DNA of 64,000 nucleotides, taken from Nitrospirota bacterium. Its GTDB lineage: Bacteria > Nitrospirota_A > Leptospirillia > Leptospirillales > Leptospirillaceae. Made by a program: the position numbers and the translations under genes. The stretch spans positions 21,641 to 85,640 of the forward strand of contig DAHWGX010000005.1 of assembly GCA_027335985.1 (NCBI GenBank), in the 5' to 3' direction. Shown piece after piece: positions 34,114 through 42,706 of the stretch. The notes beneath the pieces are model-generated. The model did no database searches and was not told where the DNA came from. It saw only the letters and a program-made list of their open reading frames with translations. The stretch's first letter is position 1. Every line of letters begins with the position of its first letter.

Positions 34114-35052
34114 GTGAGGGAGATAAAGATATTTTCTGGGAACGCCAACATCTCGCTGGCCCAGGAAATTGTGTCTTACCTTAAGGTTTCTCTCGGGGCA
34201 GCTACCATCGGGGCGTTTTCCGACGGAGAAGTCCGTGTCAGGATCGAAGAGAATGTCCGGGGAAACGATGTTTTTCTGATCCAGTCGCTTTCGCATCCCG
34301 TCAATACGCATCTGATGGAGCTTCTCGTCATGATCGACGCGGTGAAAAGGGCCTCGGCTCAGCGGATTACCGCGGTTATTCCCTATTATGCCTATGCTCG
34401 CCAGGACAGGAAGGACCAACCGAGAGTTCCGATAACGGCCAAGCTTGTCGCCGATCTGATCACGACGGCGGGGGCCTCGCGAATCCTGACCTTGGACCTT
34501 CATACAGGTCAACTCCAGGGTTTTTTCAACATACCGGTGGACCATCTCCATGGAACCCCTGTCCTGATCGAGCCGCTTAAAAAAATATCCGGGCAAAATC
34601 TCGTCCTCCTGTCCCCGGATGCGGGAGGGGTCGAGAGAACGCGGGTCTTCGCCAAAAGGCTTCAGGCTCCCCTTGCCATTATCGACAAGAGGCGGGAAGG
34701 GCCGAATCAGTCCCAAGTCATGAACATCATCGGGGACGTTTCAGGAAAGACTGCGGTTATCCTCGATGACATGATCGATACGGCGGGTACGATTACGCAG
34801 GGGGCTCAGGCAGCGATGAATGCCGGGGCCAAAAGGGTTGTGGCTGTCGCGACCCATCCGGTCTTGTCAGGGATGGCCCTCGAGCGATTGAACAAGTCGG
34901 TGATCGATGAGGTGATTGTGACAAACTCCATTCCCATGGGTGGGAAGGACGAGGTATGCCGTAAGCTTCGCGTCTATTCGATCGCGCCTCTGCTAGGAGA
35001 GGCGATCCGAAGGATTCACGAAGACGATTCGGTCAGCTCATTGTTTATCTGA
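34114..35052 (+). CDS. prs: Ribose-phosphate pyrophosphokinase (PRPP synthetase)
   Basis: Makes PRPP from ribose-5-phosphate and ATP for nucleotide, His and Trp synthesis. It has 312 residues starting REIKIFSGNANISLAQEI. The PRPP signature DLHTGQLQGFF, the flexible loop YYAYARQDRKDQPRVPI and the PRPP-binding loop VILDDMIDTAGT are conserved. GTG 34114 is the only suitable start before the conserved N-terminus, although the AGGAGG site is 12 nt upstream, longer than usual. tRNA-Gln precedes it and rplY follows. Confidence 0.96.
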   Translation: MREIKIFSGNANISLAQEIVSYLKVSLGAATIGAFSDGEVRVRIEENVRGNDVFLIQSLSHPVNTHLMELLVMIDAVKRASAQRITAVIPYYAYARQDRKDQPRVPITAKLVADLITTAGASRILTLDLHTGQLQGFFNIPVDHLHGTPVLIEPLKKISGQNLVLLSPDAGGVERTRVFAKRLQAPLAIIDKRREGPNQSQVMNIIGDVSGKTAVILDDMIDTAGTITQGAQAAMNAGAKRVVAVATHPVLSGMALERLNKSVIDEVIVTNSIPMGGKDEVCRKLRVYSIAPLLGEAIRRIHEDDSVSSLFI

Positions 35053-35104
35053 GATGTGGTGGGGTTTCTGGTAAAAACTCCCGACAGTATAAAAGGAGGT
35101 CGGT

Positions 35105-35680
35105 GTGGATCACAGCAGGTTGAAAGTGTCTCTCAGGGAGAAGAACGGAAAGGGTGTGGCGAGGTCGCTTCGACGGACCGGACATATCCCGGCGGTTGTT
35201 TACGGGGGAGGAAAATCCCGGGCTCTTTCGGCTTCCTTGAAGGATGTGGAGAGGGCCCTGCATACGCATGCAGGAAAAAATGCCTTGTTTGATCTTGAAA
35301 TCCATGGGGGCCCGGAAGTTCGTACGGCATTGACGCTCGTCCGGGATATTCAGAGGGATCCGATTACCGGAACGATTCTCCACCTGGACTTTTTTGAGGT
35401 TTCAGAAAAGGCGAGAATCCGGAACAAGGTTCCTCTTGAAGTCATCGGCGAAGCGCCGGCTGGTGTCAAAAAAGGCGGGACTCTGGATTTCGTGATGCGG
35501 GAACTCCATGTCGAATGTCTCTCTTTTCAGATGCCGGACCATATCAAAGTGGACGTTTCGGGGCTCGATATCAATCAGACCCTTCATGTGAGGGACATCA
35601 CACTTCCTCCTGGAGTAAAGGTCCTTGATGACGAAAATTCCGTGGCCGTGCATGTTATTCCGCCGAAGGCTGAGGCTTAA
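35105..35680 (+). CDS. rplY: Ribosomal protein bL25 (CTC/TL5 long form)
   Basis: 5S rRNA-binding large-subunit protein. The N-terminal L25 domain (REKNGKGVARSLRRTGHIPAVVYGGGKS) is followed by the C-terminal CTC domain from about residue 100, including the KARIRNKVPLEVIGEAPAGVKKGG and VDVSGLDINQTLHVRDI segments. At 191 residues it is the long CTC form, not the short E. coli L25. GTG start with AAAAGGAGG 7 nt upstream. rplY-pth-ychF follows the conserved order. Confidence 0.95.
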   Translation: MDHSRLKVSLREKNGKGVARSLRRTGHIPAVVYGGGKSRALSASLKDVERALHTHAGKNALFDLEIHGGPEVRTALTLVRDIQRDPITGTILHLDFFEVSEKARIRNKVPLEVIGEAPAGVKKGGTLDFVMRELHVECLSFQMPDHIKVDVSGLDINQTLHVRDITLPPGVKVLDDENSVAVHVIPPKAEA

Positions 35681-35707
35681 GCCAGTTGGTTTTTTCCACT
35701 CTGGCTT
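35679..35707. repeat. Short inverted repeat between rplY and pth
   Basis: AAGCCAG (35679-35685) and CTGGCTT (35701-35707) are perfect 7-bp complements around a T-rich 15-nt loop, starting at the rplY stop. It could be a weak attenuator or RNA-processing site. There is no T-run after the stem. Confidence 0.3.
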
Positions 35708-35730
35708 GACGGGGTAGTGGAGGTGGTTTC

Positions 35731-36276
35731 TTGCCTTTGGTGATCATAGGGCTTGGAAACCCTGGACCGGAGTATGCGGGAACTCGTCACAATGTCGGAA
35801 AGCGGCTGCTTGATTTTTTGTCTGAAAAATATGTCATCCCTCTGGACAAGAAACAGTCCGATTTTCAATTCGGAGAGGGATTGTGGCGAGAACGTCGCCT
35901 GCTGCTCGTCTTTCCGATGACCTTCATGAACTTGAGCGGGAAAGTGGTTCCATGGCTTCGGATGAAGGGGGCCGGAGATCCATCCCGATGGTTGTTGCTT
36001 CACGATGATCTTGACACCCCTTTCGGAATGGTCCGGTTTCGTGAAAAGGGGGGAGCCGGGGGCCAGCGTGGCGTCGAATCGCTTCTGCTCTCCGCCGCGT
36101 CGAAAGAGATCTCCCGGATCAAGGTCGGCATTGGAAGACCCCCATATGTGGGGGCGGATATCAGCGGGTATGTCCTATCCCCTTTTTCAAAAGAGGAAAA
36201 GGAGCGTCTCCCGTTTATGTTTGAGAATGCCTTGGAATTGACTGAAAAATGGCTGATGTCGAAAGACGGGAATTGA
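35731..36276 (+). CDS. pth: Peptidyl-tRNA hydrolase
   Basis: Recycles peptidyl-tRNAs released from stalled ribosomes. The N-terminus VIIGLGNPGPEYAGTRHNVGKRLLDFL contains the conserved Asn and catalytic His, followed by PMTFMNLSGKVV, HDDLDTPFG and KGGAGGQRGVESLL. The 181-residue length is standard. TTG start at 35731 with GTGGAGGTGG upstream. It lies between rplY and ychF as in many bacteria. Confidence 0.96.
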   Translation: MPLVIIGLGNPGPEYAGTRHNVGKRLLDFLSEKYVIPLDKKQSDFQFGEGLWRERRLLLVFPMTFMNLSGKVVPWLRMKGAGDPSRWLLLHDDLDTPFGMVRFREKGGAGGQRGVESLLLSAASKEISRIKVGIGRPPYVGADISGYVLSPFSKEEKERLPFMFENALELTEKWLMSKDGN

Positions 36277-36289
36277 TGAAGGGGTTTCT

Positions 36290-37384
36290 GTGGGGCTTTC
36301 CTGCGGCATAGTAGGGCTACCGAATGTCGGAAAGTCGACACTTTTCAACGCGTTGACTGCTGCTTCCGTCCCGGTCGCCAATTATCCTTTTTGTACGATA
36401 GACCCCCATTCGGGGATCGTGCCTGTACCTGACAAGAGGCTTGATCGTCTGGCGGAACTTTACAGCCCGAAAAAAGTGACGCCGGCCACAGTAGAATTCG
36501 TCGATATCGCCGGACTTGTCAAGGGGGCGAGCCAGGGAGAGGGCTTGGGCAACCAGTTTCTGGGGCATATTCGGTCCGTCGATCTCGTTGTGCATGTTCT
36601 TCGTGGTTTTCAGGATGGAGAGATCACTCATGTCCATGGTGAGATCGACCCGGTCTCGGACCTCGAAGTGATCGAAACGGAGCTTCTCCTTGCCGACTTG
36701 TCTTCGATGACGCTCCGATTGCCCAAGCTGGAAAAGCAGTGGAAGTCGGAAGGAAAGGATTCCGAGGCTCAGAGGGCTCTTTTTACGACGATCCTGAATG
36801 GCCTTGAGGAAGGGCATCCTGCGAGGGAGATGCCTTCGGAGCCGCTAATGGAAACCTTTCGACGGAATCTGGGACTTTTGACAGACAAGCCTGCCCTGTA
36901 TGTTGCAAACGTTTCCGAAGAGGAATTCCAGCAGCCTTCGGAAAGGGTCAAAGTCCTTGAAAAGGCGATTTCCGCGAGGGGTGCCTCCCTGATCCCCATA
37001 TGTGCAAAATGGGAGGCCGAAATTGCGGAACTGCCCGCCCAGGAACGCGCAGCCTTTCTGGAAGGACTCGGTCTGGAAAGATCAGGTCTGGACCGATTGG
37101 CCTTCGAGGGATACCGCTCTTTGGGACTGGTGACCTTCCTTACCGCCGGAGAGATGGAGGTTCGGGCCTGGCCAGTTCTGAAAGGAACCACCGCTCCCAG
37201 AGCCGCATCGGAAATCCATTCGGATATCGAGCGCGGGTTTATTCGGGCCGAGGTCATGAGGTATGAGGACCTTGATCGGCTCGGTTCTGAAAAAATCGTC
37301 AAAGAGAAGGGGCTTCTTCGCCTTGAAGGCAAGGAGTACATCATTCAGGACGGAGATGTGGTTTATTTCCGTTTTCATGTCTAG
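36290..37384 (+). CDS. ychF: YchF/OLA1 family redox-regulated ribosome-binding ATPase
   Basis: Obg-family P-loop protein that prefers ATP. The G1 loop GLPNVGKSTLFNAL, G3 region DIAGLVKGASQGEGLGNQFL and the family-specific 'CxKwE' area (ICAKWEAEIAELP) are seen, with the C-terminal TGS domain ending YIIQDGDVVYFRFHV. It has 364 residues, the usual size. The GTG start lies 13 nt after pth. It leads straight into rpsF-ssb-rpsR. Confidence 0.95.
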   Translation: MGLSCGIVGLPNVGKSTLFNALTAASVPVANYPFCTIDPHSGIVPVPDKRLDRLAELYSPKKVTPATVEFVDIAGLVKGASQGEGLGNQFLGHIRSVDLVVHVLRGFQDGEITHVHGEIDPVSDLEVIETELLLADLSSMTLRLPKLEKQWKSEGKDSEAQRALFTTILNGLEEGHPAREMPSEPLMETFRRNLGLLTDKPALYVANVSEEEFQQPSERVKVLEKAISARGASLIPICAKWEAEIAELPAQERAAFLEGLGLERSGLDRLAFEGYRSLGLVTFLTAGEMEVRAWPVLKGTTAPRAASEIHSDIERGFIRAEVMRYEDLDRLGSEKIVKEKGLLRLEGKEYIIQDGDVVYFRFHV

Positions 37385-37406
37385 ATCAATCGAGAGGTGA
37401 ATTCCG

Positions 37407-37790
37407 ATGAATTTTTATGAATGCGTCCTGTTGTTGAAGCCAACCCTTTCCGACGAGGAGTCCGCCTCGGTGGTCGGAAAGTTTGAAAAAATTGTCGGGG
37501 ACAGAAACGGAACTGTTCATGCTACTCAGCGGCTCGGCAAGAAGAAGCTGGCTTATGAGTTGAAGAAGGAACGAAAAGCCGAATATGTTATTCTTTATAT
37601 TGAGCTTCCCAACGCATCGGACGAGCTCGAACTTGAGCGCAACGCCCGTCTCGACGAAAGGGTTCTCAAGTCGATGATCCTCAAAAGAAAAAAACTCCTT
37701 GTTCCCCCCACCGAAGGACATGCCGAACATGCTGCCGGGGCGGAATCCCTATCCGAAGGTGCTGTGCAGGTTGAAGGAGCGGCAATTTGA
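37407..37790 (+). CDS. rpsF: Ribosomal protein bS6
   Basis: Small-subunit protein that pairs with S18. The N-terminus MNFYECVLLLKPTLSDEE, QRLGKKKLAYELKKERKAEYVILYIE and the helical 'RNARLDERVLKSMILKR' are typical. The product is 127 residues with an Ala/Glu/Gly-rich C-terminal tail. GAGAGGTG upstream of ATG. The stop region overlaps the ssb TTG start by 4 nt. rpsF-ssb-rpsR is the classical order. Confidence 0.95.
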   Translation: MNFYECVLLLKPTLSDEESASVVGKFEKIVGDRNGTVHATQRLGKKKLAYELKKERKAEYVILYIELPNASDELELERNARLDERVLKSMILKRKKLLVPPTEGHAEHAAGAESLSEGAVQVEGAAI

Positions 37791-38215
37791 GCAGTTACAA
37801 CAAGGTCATTCTCATGGGAAATCTGACCAGGGATCCTGAAATGCGCGTCACCGGGGGAGGAATGTCCGTCGGCACCTTCACCCTCGCGATCAACAATCGC
37901 GTGAGGGGAAACGATGAAAAAGAAGATGTCAGCTTTATCGATTGTGTCGCCTTTGGGAAGCAGGCCGATTTTGCCAAGGAATACCTTGGCAAGGGAATGC
38001 CGATCCTTGTCGAAGGACGTCTTCAGCAAAACCGTTGGGAACAGGAAGGTCAGAAGCGTTCAAAGATCGAGGTCATCATCCAGACACTGACCTTTGTGGG
38101 ACCGCCCAAGCGTTCTTCCGGCTCAGGACCCGATATGACCCACCGTCAGGATTCTTATCCGGATCCTGGCGCGGATCTGCTCATGGGGCAGGGAGAATCA
38201 GACATCCCCTTTTAA
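37787..38215 (+). CDS. ssb: Single-stranded DNA-binding protein
   Basis: OB-fold protein for replication and repair. It shows NKVILMGNLTRDPEMRVT, FTLAINNRV, VSFIDCVAFGKQADFAKEYLGKGMPILVEGRLQQNRWE, and a C-terminal disordered region ending in SDIPF, the acidic tip that recruits partner proteins. 142 residues. TTG start 37787 overlaps rpsF by 4 nt (TTGA). Confidence 0.95.
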   Translation: MSSYNKVILMGNLTRDPEMRVTGGGMSVGTFTLAINNRVRGNDEKEDVSFIDCVAFGKQADFAKEYLGKGMPILVEGRLQQNRWEQEGQKRSKIEVIIQTLTFVGPPKRSSGSGPDMTHRQDSYPDPGADLLMGQGESDIPF

Positions 38216-38272
38216 TGTGATTATCGGGAAGAATTTCAACGGCAATAAGATCAAATGAAAGGACATAAGCGC

Positions 38273-38503
38273 ATGGCAGGTCAGGCTCGCTCGTTCCAGA
38301 GAAAGAAAGTATGCCGGTTTTGCACAGAGAACCTCCTCATCGATTTCAAGGATCAGGTCACACTCCACTCCTACCTGACCGAGCGGGGAAAAATCCTTCC
38401 CCGAAGACTGACAGGCACCTGCTCCCATCATCAGAGGGCGGTTTCGAAAGCGATCAAACAGGCCAGAAATGTTGCATTTCTTGCCTTTGCCGAGGAAAGC
38501 TGA
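38273..38503 (+). CDS. rpsR: Ribosomal protein bS18 (zinc-binding C+ form)
   Basis: Small-subunit protein partner of S6. ATG 38273 (AAAGGA upstream) gives 76 residues; ATG 38255 is an alternative. Residues CRFC and CSHH form a likely zinc site, which marks it as the C+ form of S18. The [32 protein letters not shown] segment is diagnostic. It overlaps or abuts the next gene's N-terminus. Confidence 0.95.
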   Translation: MAGQARSFQRKKVCRFCTENLLIDFKDQVTLHSYLTERGKILPRRLTGTCSHHQRAVSKAIKQARNVAFLAFAEES

Positions 38504-39656
38504 CCTGAACACTCCATTTCCCGTCGGAGTTTTTCTGTCGACGGTGTCCTTTTCCACGGCGCTGTATCTGTCGCTGCTGGCCCTTCCCCGGGTCGGTATC
38601 CTTATCGCCATGTTTTCCGGTGTTCCTATTGTGCTGGCCCAAATCCAGTTCCCGGCCCAACTTCTGGGGACTGGCGCCATGATCACCTCAGGAGGCCTGA
38701 TCTTTCTTCTGGGATCGCTTCTCCATAATCCCATGCCGGGCCTTCAGGTTCTGATCTATGTAGGATGGTGCGGCCTTCCGGCTCTCCTGACAGCAGAGCT
38801 GTTGCGCCGGCAGGTTCGTATCCTTCCAATGCTTTTTTCAACCACTTTCCAGATTCTTTTTTTTCTTGGGGGAATCGCCCTATTCTTATATATGAAAACC
38901 CATGGGCAAATCTGGACGGAAATCTCCCAGACCATTCACGGGGCGCTGGATGTCGTGATGAACGCTGCCATCAAGAATTCCCAGACATCGCTTACCCCCT
39001 CGGACCAGGCCCGGGTTCTGGGTCTTGAACCCCTCATTTACAGAGCATTCATCGCTCTTCTTCCCGGATTCTTTGCGAGCATCGCCCTCCTGACTGCGCT
39101 GGCCGTATGGGCCTCAACAGTCGGAATTCTTGAAAAAAGGAACCTTTCTGCTGGGTTTCCAGGAATCGATCGATGGGTTCTCCCCGATCCCGTTGTCTTT
39201 GCCCTGATCGCCTCCATGGCCCTTCTTCTGATTCCCTCTTTCGAGGTCCGGGTGATGGGAACCAATCTCGTCATGTTTCTGGGAGTCCTTTATGTAGGAC
39301 AAGGGGCAGGGGTTTTGCTAAGCTATGCAAGGAAGAGAGGGCTAAGAGGATGGTTCTGGCTTGTATCGGGAGTTTTTATCCTGATTCAGCCGATGTTCCT
39401 CATGATCCTGGGCATCGTCGGGATTATCGATATCTGGGCAGATTTTCGGCAACTCAGGGGAAATTCGCCTGGAGGGGACGGGTCGAGTGAAAAAGGCCGT
39501 TATGTGGAAAAGAAGCTGGACAACCTTTCTGACGGGGACGGGAACCATCGGGACCCTTTTCGCGCTTTCCGCCTGCGCATCTCCTTCCGGTGCGCCCGTC
39601 TCCTGGGGGCATTCCGGAGGAGAGGTTGTATCGAGGGAGCGATTCGGCCAGCCTGA
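38469..39656 (+). CDS. DUF2232 (YybS-like) membrane protein, possible 3' frameshift
   Basis: Polytopic membrane protein with about eight helices, matching the DUF2232 family by position (after rpsR) and topology. It is homologous in layout to YybS, whose function is not established. After the usual C-terminal motif ([14 protein letters not shown], about residue 327) the frame runs on 57 residues of arginine-rich sequence and overlaps rlpA by 170 nt. A TGA in another frame at 39488 would end it with a 4-nt GTGA overlap like its neighbours, so a frameshift near 39465 is possible. Start ATG 38469 overlaps rpsR; downstream TTGs are alternatives. Confidence 0.75.
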   Translation: MLHFLPLPRKADLNTPFPVGVFLSTVSFSTALYLSLLALPRVGILIAMFSGVPIVLAQIQFPAQLLGTGAMITSGGLIFLLGSLLHNPMPGLQVLIYVGWCGLPALLTAELLRRQVRILPMLFSTTFQILFFLGGIALFLYMKTHGQIWTEISQTIHGALDVVMNAAIKNSQTSLTPSDQARVLGLEPLIYRAFIALLPGFFASIALLTALAVWASTVGILEKRNLSAGFPGIDRWVLPDPVVFALIASMALLLIPSFEVRVMGTNLVMFLGVLYVGQGAGVLLSYARKRGLRGWFWLVSGVFILIQPMFLMILGIVGIIDIWADFRQLRGNSPGGDGSSEKGRYVEKKLDNLSDGDGNHRDPFRAFRLRISFRCARLLGAFRRRGCIEGAIRPA

Positions 39657-40230
39657 CTTTTCCGTGGTCGAAGGCAAGGTAGGAATGACGGAGGTCGGAC
39701 GAGCCTCCTGGTATGGTCCTACGTTTTATGGAAAACGAACGGCCAGCGGGTCCATTTTCAGAAAACACTCCATGACGGCCGCCCACCGCACCCTTCCTTT
39801 GGGTTCGACCGTCAGGGTGACCAATCTGGCCAATGGCCGCTCCGTCGATGTTTTGATCAACGATCGGGGTCCCTTTGTATCGGGCCGGATTATCGACCTC
39901 TCCTGGGAGGCCGCCAACCGCCTCGAAATAATTGGTCCAGGGACGGGTTTGGTCAAGTTGACCGTTCTCTCGGTTCCAGGGGCGCCTGGAATAAATCCTG
40001 GAGGGCATTACACGATTCAGGTGGCCTCTTTTTCGAGCTACGACAAGGCCGTGAATTATGGGAAAAAATTACGGGGGTACGACCACATAAAAATTCAACG
40101 GTCGCATTTCGGCGGTCACCCAATTTTTCGAGTGCAGGTTGGCCATTTTTCAGACCCCCAAAGGGCCCGCTCATTTGCCCGGGAGGTGAAGGCGGATCTC
40201 GGGAGCGCCTTTATCGTTGAGGCAGACTGA
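39487..40230 (+). CDS. rlpA: RlpA-type lipoprotein, septal lytic transglycosylase-like
   Basis: Outer-membrane lipoprotein family that cleaves naked glycans at septa. Signal peptide with lipobox LSACAS (Cys30), a double-psi beta-barrel RlpA domain ([18 protein letters not shown] ... [29 protein letters not shown]) and a C-terminal SPOR domain ([23 protein letters not shown]) that binds denuded peptidoglycan. The barrel keeps the His and Asp that are catalytic in studied homologues. GTG 39487 or ATG 39502. 247 residues. Confidence 0.92.
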   Translation: MKKAVMWKRSWTTFLTGTGTIGTLFALSACASPSGAPVSWGHSGGEVVSRERFGQPDFSVVEGKVGMTEVGRASWYGPTFYGKRTASGSIFRKHSMTAAHRTLPLGSTVRVTNLANGRSVDVLINDRGPFVSGRIIDLSWEAANRLEIIGPGTGLVKLTVLSVPGAPGINPGGHYTIQVASFSSYDKAVNYGKKLRGYDHIKIQRSHFGGHPIFRVQVGHFSDPQRARSFAREVKADLGSAFIVEAD

Positions 40231-40262
40231 AGGTATTCACTATTAATCGAAAAGGATGGAGA

Positions 40263-40466
40263 ATGTCGGAAGCAAAAATCGAAAAGCTGGGAAAAAGGCT
40301 GACTCTTACCAAGGAAATGCTTCAGAAAAAGAAAGCGGAAGTCCCGTCCGAAAACCGGAAGGCGGATTCAGAGCTCCGGCGTCTCAAGCGGATCGTTCGG
40401 AGAGTCGCCAACAAGAGGCGTCGGTTGTCCCCCCCCGCTGAAGGTGCTTCCTCGAAAGAGAGCTGA
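40263..40466 (+). CDS. Small basic protein of unknown function
   Basis: 67 residues, highly basic and Lys/Arg-rich (MSEAKIEKLGKRLTLTKEML...), predicted almost wholly helical and likely coiled. ATG 40263 follows AAAGGA 7 nt earlier. The overlapping frame from 40256 is rejected for lack of a ribosome site. It lies just before the DUF4177-like gene, 2 nt apart, so the pair is probably co-translated. Nucleic-acid or ribosome binding would fit the charge but is unproven. Confidence 0.6.
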   Translation: MSEAKIEKLGKRLTLTKEMLQKKKAEVPSENRKADSELRRLKRIVRRVANKRRRLSPPAEGASSKES

Positions 40467-40468
40467 CG

Positions 40469-40636
40469 ATGGCAATGATCTGGGAATACCGCGTCGCACC
40501 CATCAGTCGAGAGCAGGTTGAGAACCAGCTCAATTTTCTGGGTGAGGAAGGTTGGGAACTCGTGCAGATCGTTGTCATGAACAATCCTGAGATTCCCTAT
40601 CAGGGATTTTTCAAGCGGATTCAGGGCTCCCGATAG
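40469..40636 (+). CDS. DUF4177-like small protein (55 residues)
   Basis: Short reading frame below common size cut-offs: ATG 40469, 55 residues starting MAMIWEYRVAPISREQVENQ. The WEYRV...LNFLGEEGWELVQIV pattern is the signature of DUF4177, whose role is unknown, and the ending FFKRIQGSR also fits. GAAAGAGAG precedes the ATG. It ends 14 bp from the convergent coiled-coil gene. Confidence 0.75.
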   Translation: MAMIWEYRVAPISREQVENQLNFLGEEGWELVQIVVMNNPEIPYQGFFKRIQGSR

Positions 40637-40649
40637 TCTTCAGAAAATC

Positions 40650-41105
40650 CTATTGGGAGTTCTTGAGGATGAGCGACCGTATCTTCTGATCGGCCTCGTT
40701 GAGGCCCTTGATGGCATCCCTGTCGAGATGAGTCAGCTTCTCCGAGGCTTGGTCGAGCGCCTGGGAAAGTGACGTGATCTCTGCGGGGGAAATCCGGTTT
40801 CCCGGGGCCCCTTTGAGAAACTTTTTTGCCGAATCGACGGCGATTCGGGCCTGACCGAAATTCTGGTCGAGAGTATCGTGAACCGCCGCTTCGATGCTCG
40901 TTTCCGCCATATGGAGATCCAGGGAGCGATGGAGTCTCTGGTAGGACTGACTGAAGTTCTTTCCCTGCTCGTTCAGCTGAAGCTTGAGGTTGTCCATCTG
41001 GGATTTGAGGTCATTGACCTGAGATCCGTTTTCTTTCTTTCCCATGGAGTAGGCGATGGCTATGGTTATGACTATCGCCATCACAATCAACAGATTTTTC
41101 ATCAT
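40650..41105 (-). CDS. Membrane-anchored coiled-coil protein, unknown
   Basis: 151 residues: an N-terminal hydrophobic helix (LLIVMAIVITIAIAYSM) that could be an uncleaved anchor or signal peptide, then a heptad-like segment (VNDLKSQMDNLKLQLNEQGK) and further helices to the C-terminus. No family recognised. ATG 41105/41102 with AAGG upstream; the reading frame is open to 41708 but that part is antisense to rimO. Divergent from rimO, about 100 bp apart. Confidence 0.65.
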   Translation of the reverse strand: MMKNLLIVMAIVITIAIAYSMGKKENGSQVNDLKSQMDNLKLQLNEQGKNFSQSYQRLHRSLDLHMAETSIEAAVHDTLDQNFGQARIAVDSAKKFLKGAPGNRISPAEITSLSQALDQASEKLTHLDRDAIKGLNEADQKIRSLILKNSQ

Positions 41106-41204
41106 TTGCCGGCCCTTGGGAAAATAAGTGTATGGAAGTGGTTCCAATCGCTTCCAATTGTACCATGTTGGCTTTCCCCTTCCTAATGCGGGAGCGGGGA
41201 TGGA

Positions 41205-42587
41205 TTGTTTGGAGCGGGTGATCGAATCGTGAAAAAGAATATCCAGTGGAAGGAAAAGACGGTCGGAATCGTGAGCCTCGGGTGTCCGAAAAACGCCGCC
41301 GATACCGAGCGCATGATCGGCGATCTTTCCGGACGGGGGTATACCGTTGTGCCCGATCTGGAGGCGGCAGAAATCCTCCTCGTGAACACCTGCAGTTTCG
41401 TGACCGACGCCAGGAAGGAATCGGTCGATGCCATTCTGGAGCTCTCCCGATACAAGGAGGAGGGAAAGGCGAAATATCTGGTCGGCGCCGGCTGTCTGGT
41501 CTCCCGATACCGGGACCAGATGGGGGACCTTATTCCAGAAATGGATCTGGCCTTGACCACCTTCGATGAGGGACGTCTTGGCGAAATCCTGGACGAGGTG
41601 GGGGGAATTGCCCCATCCTTCCGTCCCCGTCTGACTTTTCCGCTGGCCGAATCCCGTCTGACGCCTCCCCACCGGGCCTATGTCAAAGTATCGGAAGGGT
41701 GCGACCATCCCTGTACCTTCTGTTCGATCCCGCTGGCTCGCGGAGGGCAGGTCAGCCGTCCTCCGGAGGAAATCCTAGACGAGGTGCGGCACCTGTCTTC
41801 CCGCGGGGTGAAGGAAGTCACTCTCATCGCCCAGGACCTGACCCGGTATGGCCATGACCTGGGGCAGACCGATGGCCTGTCATCGCTCCTCGAAAAAATC
41901 GACAGGGAAGGAGGCGTTCCCTGGGTTCGTCTCCTGTATGCCTATCCGACACTGGTTACCGAGGCTCTTTTGCGGATGATCAGGGAGTCCCAAAGCGTCC
42001 TGCCTTATCTCGACATTCCACTGCAGCATGTCGACGAAGGAATCTTGGGCGCAATGAAAAGGCCAGGAAGCGTCGACTTCATGAAGAGGCTGGTCGACCG
42101 CATCCGGGAAGCCGTGCCGGGAATTGTCCTTCGAACCACCTTCATCGTGGGCTTCCCCGGTGAAGGAGAGGAGGAGTTCGAAAGTCTGCTTCGCTTTGTC
42201 GAGTGGGCCCGATTCGATCACGTCGGGGTCTTTGCCTTTTCGAGGGAAGAGGGGACGCCTTCCTTCGATCTTCCGGGACAGGTTCCGCACGGGATCCGCA
42301 TGCGCCGGAGAAAGGAACTGATGTCCCTGTGCGCGACCATCGCCCAGGAGAAAAACCGGAGCCTTGAAGGAAAAACCCTGCCGGTATTGATCGAAGGTCT
42401 TTCCGAACAGTCGGATCTGGTCCTTTCCGGACGGATCATGGGAATGGCCCCCGACGGCATCGACGGGGAGGTCCTTGTGCTTTCGGGACAGGGCCGTCCG
42501 GGAGATATTGTGGATTGCCGGGTCATGAAGGCCCATGCCTATGATCTTGAGGCGTGGGAAGTCGGGGTTCCAGAACCGGCAAGTTAA
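41205..42587 (+). CDS. rimO: RimO, ribosomal protein S12 methylthiotransferase
   Basis: Radical SAM enzyme that adds a methylthio group to Asp of ribosomal S12. Its MTTase N-terminal domain shows three conserved cysteines (SLGCPKN, VNTCSFV, VGAGCLV); the radical SAM motif is CDHPCTFCSIP, followed by a TRAM-like C-terminal domain. The segment SLGCPKNAADTERM is RimO-like, distinct from MiaB. TTG 41205 or GTG 41229. 460 residues. It is separate from its neighbours. Confidence 0.94.
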   Translation: MFGAGDRIVKKNIQWKEKTVGIVSLGCPKNAADTERMIGDLSGRGYTVVPDLEAAEILLVNTCSFVTDARKESVDAILELSRYKEEGKAKYLVGAGCLVSRYRDQMGDLIPEMDLALTTFDEGRLGEILDEVGGIAPSFRPRLTFPLAESRLTPPHRAYVKVSEGCDHPCTFCSIPLARGGQVSRPPEEILDEVRHLSSRGVKEVTLIAQDLTRYGHDLGQTDGLSSLLEKIDREGGVPWVRLLYAYPTLVTEALLRMIRESQSVLPYLDIPLQHVDEGILGAMKRPGSVDFMKRLVDRIREAVPGIVLRTTFIVGFPGEGEEEFESLLRFVEWARFDHVGVFAFSREEGTPSFDLPGQVPHGIRMRRRKELMSLCATIAQEKNRSLEGKTLPVLIEGLSEQSDLVLSGRIMGMAPDGIDGEVLVLSGQGRPGDIVDCRVMKAHAYDLEAWEVGVPEPAS

Positions 42588-42706
42588 CAGGCTCCTTTTC
42601 CATTCCGGGAAGGATCCACCCGGCTTGCGCTCCATGCTCGATACCTCCTGCCTTCTCGCAAAAAAGTGGCAAATGGATTCCCGTATAAAAACCACCCATT
42701 CCTCAG

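Noticed and set aside
40256..40441. 61-codon frame overlapping the small basic gene
   Set aside because: The frame beginning at 40263 has the better ribosome site and a coherent helical, basic protein.
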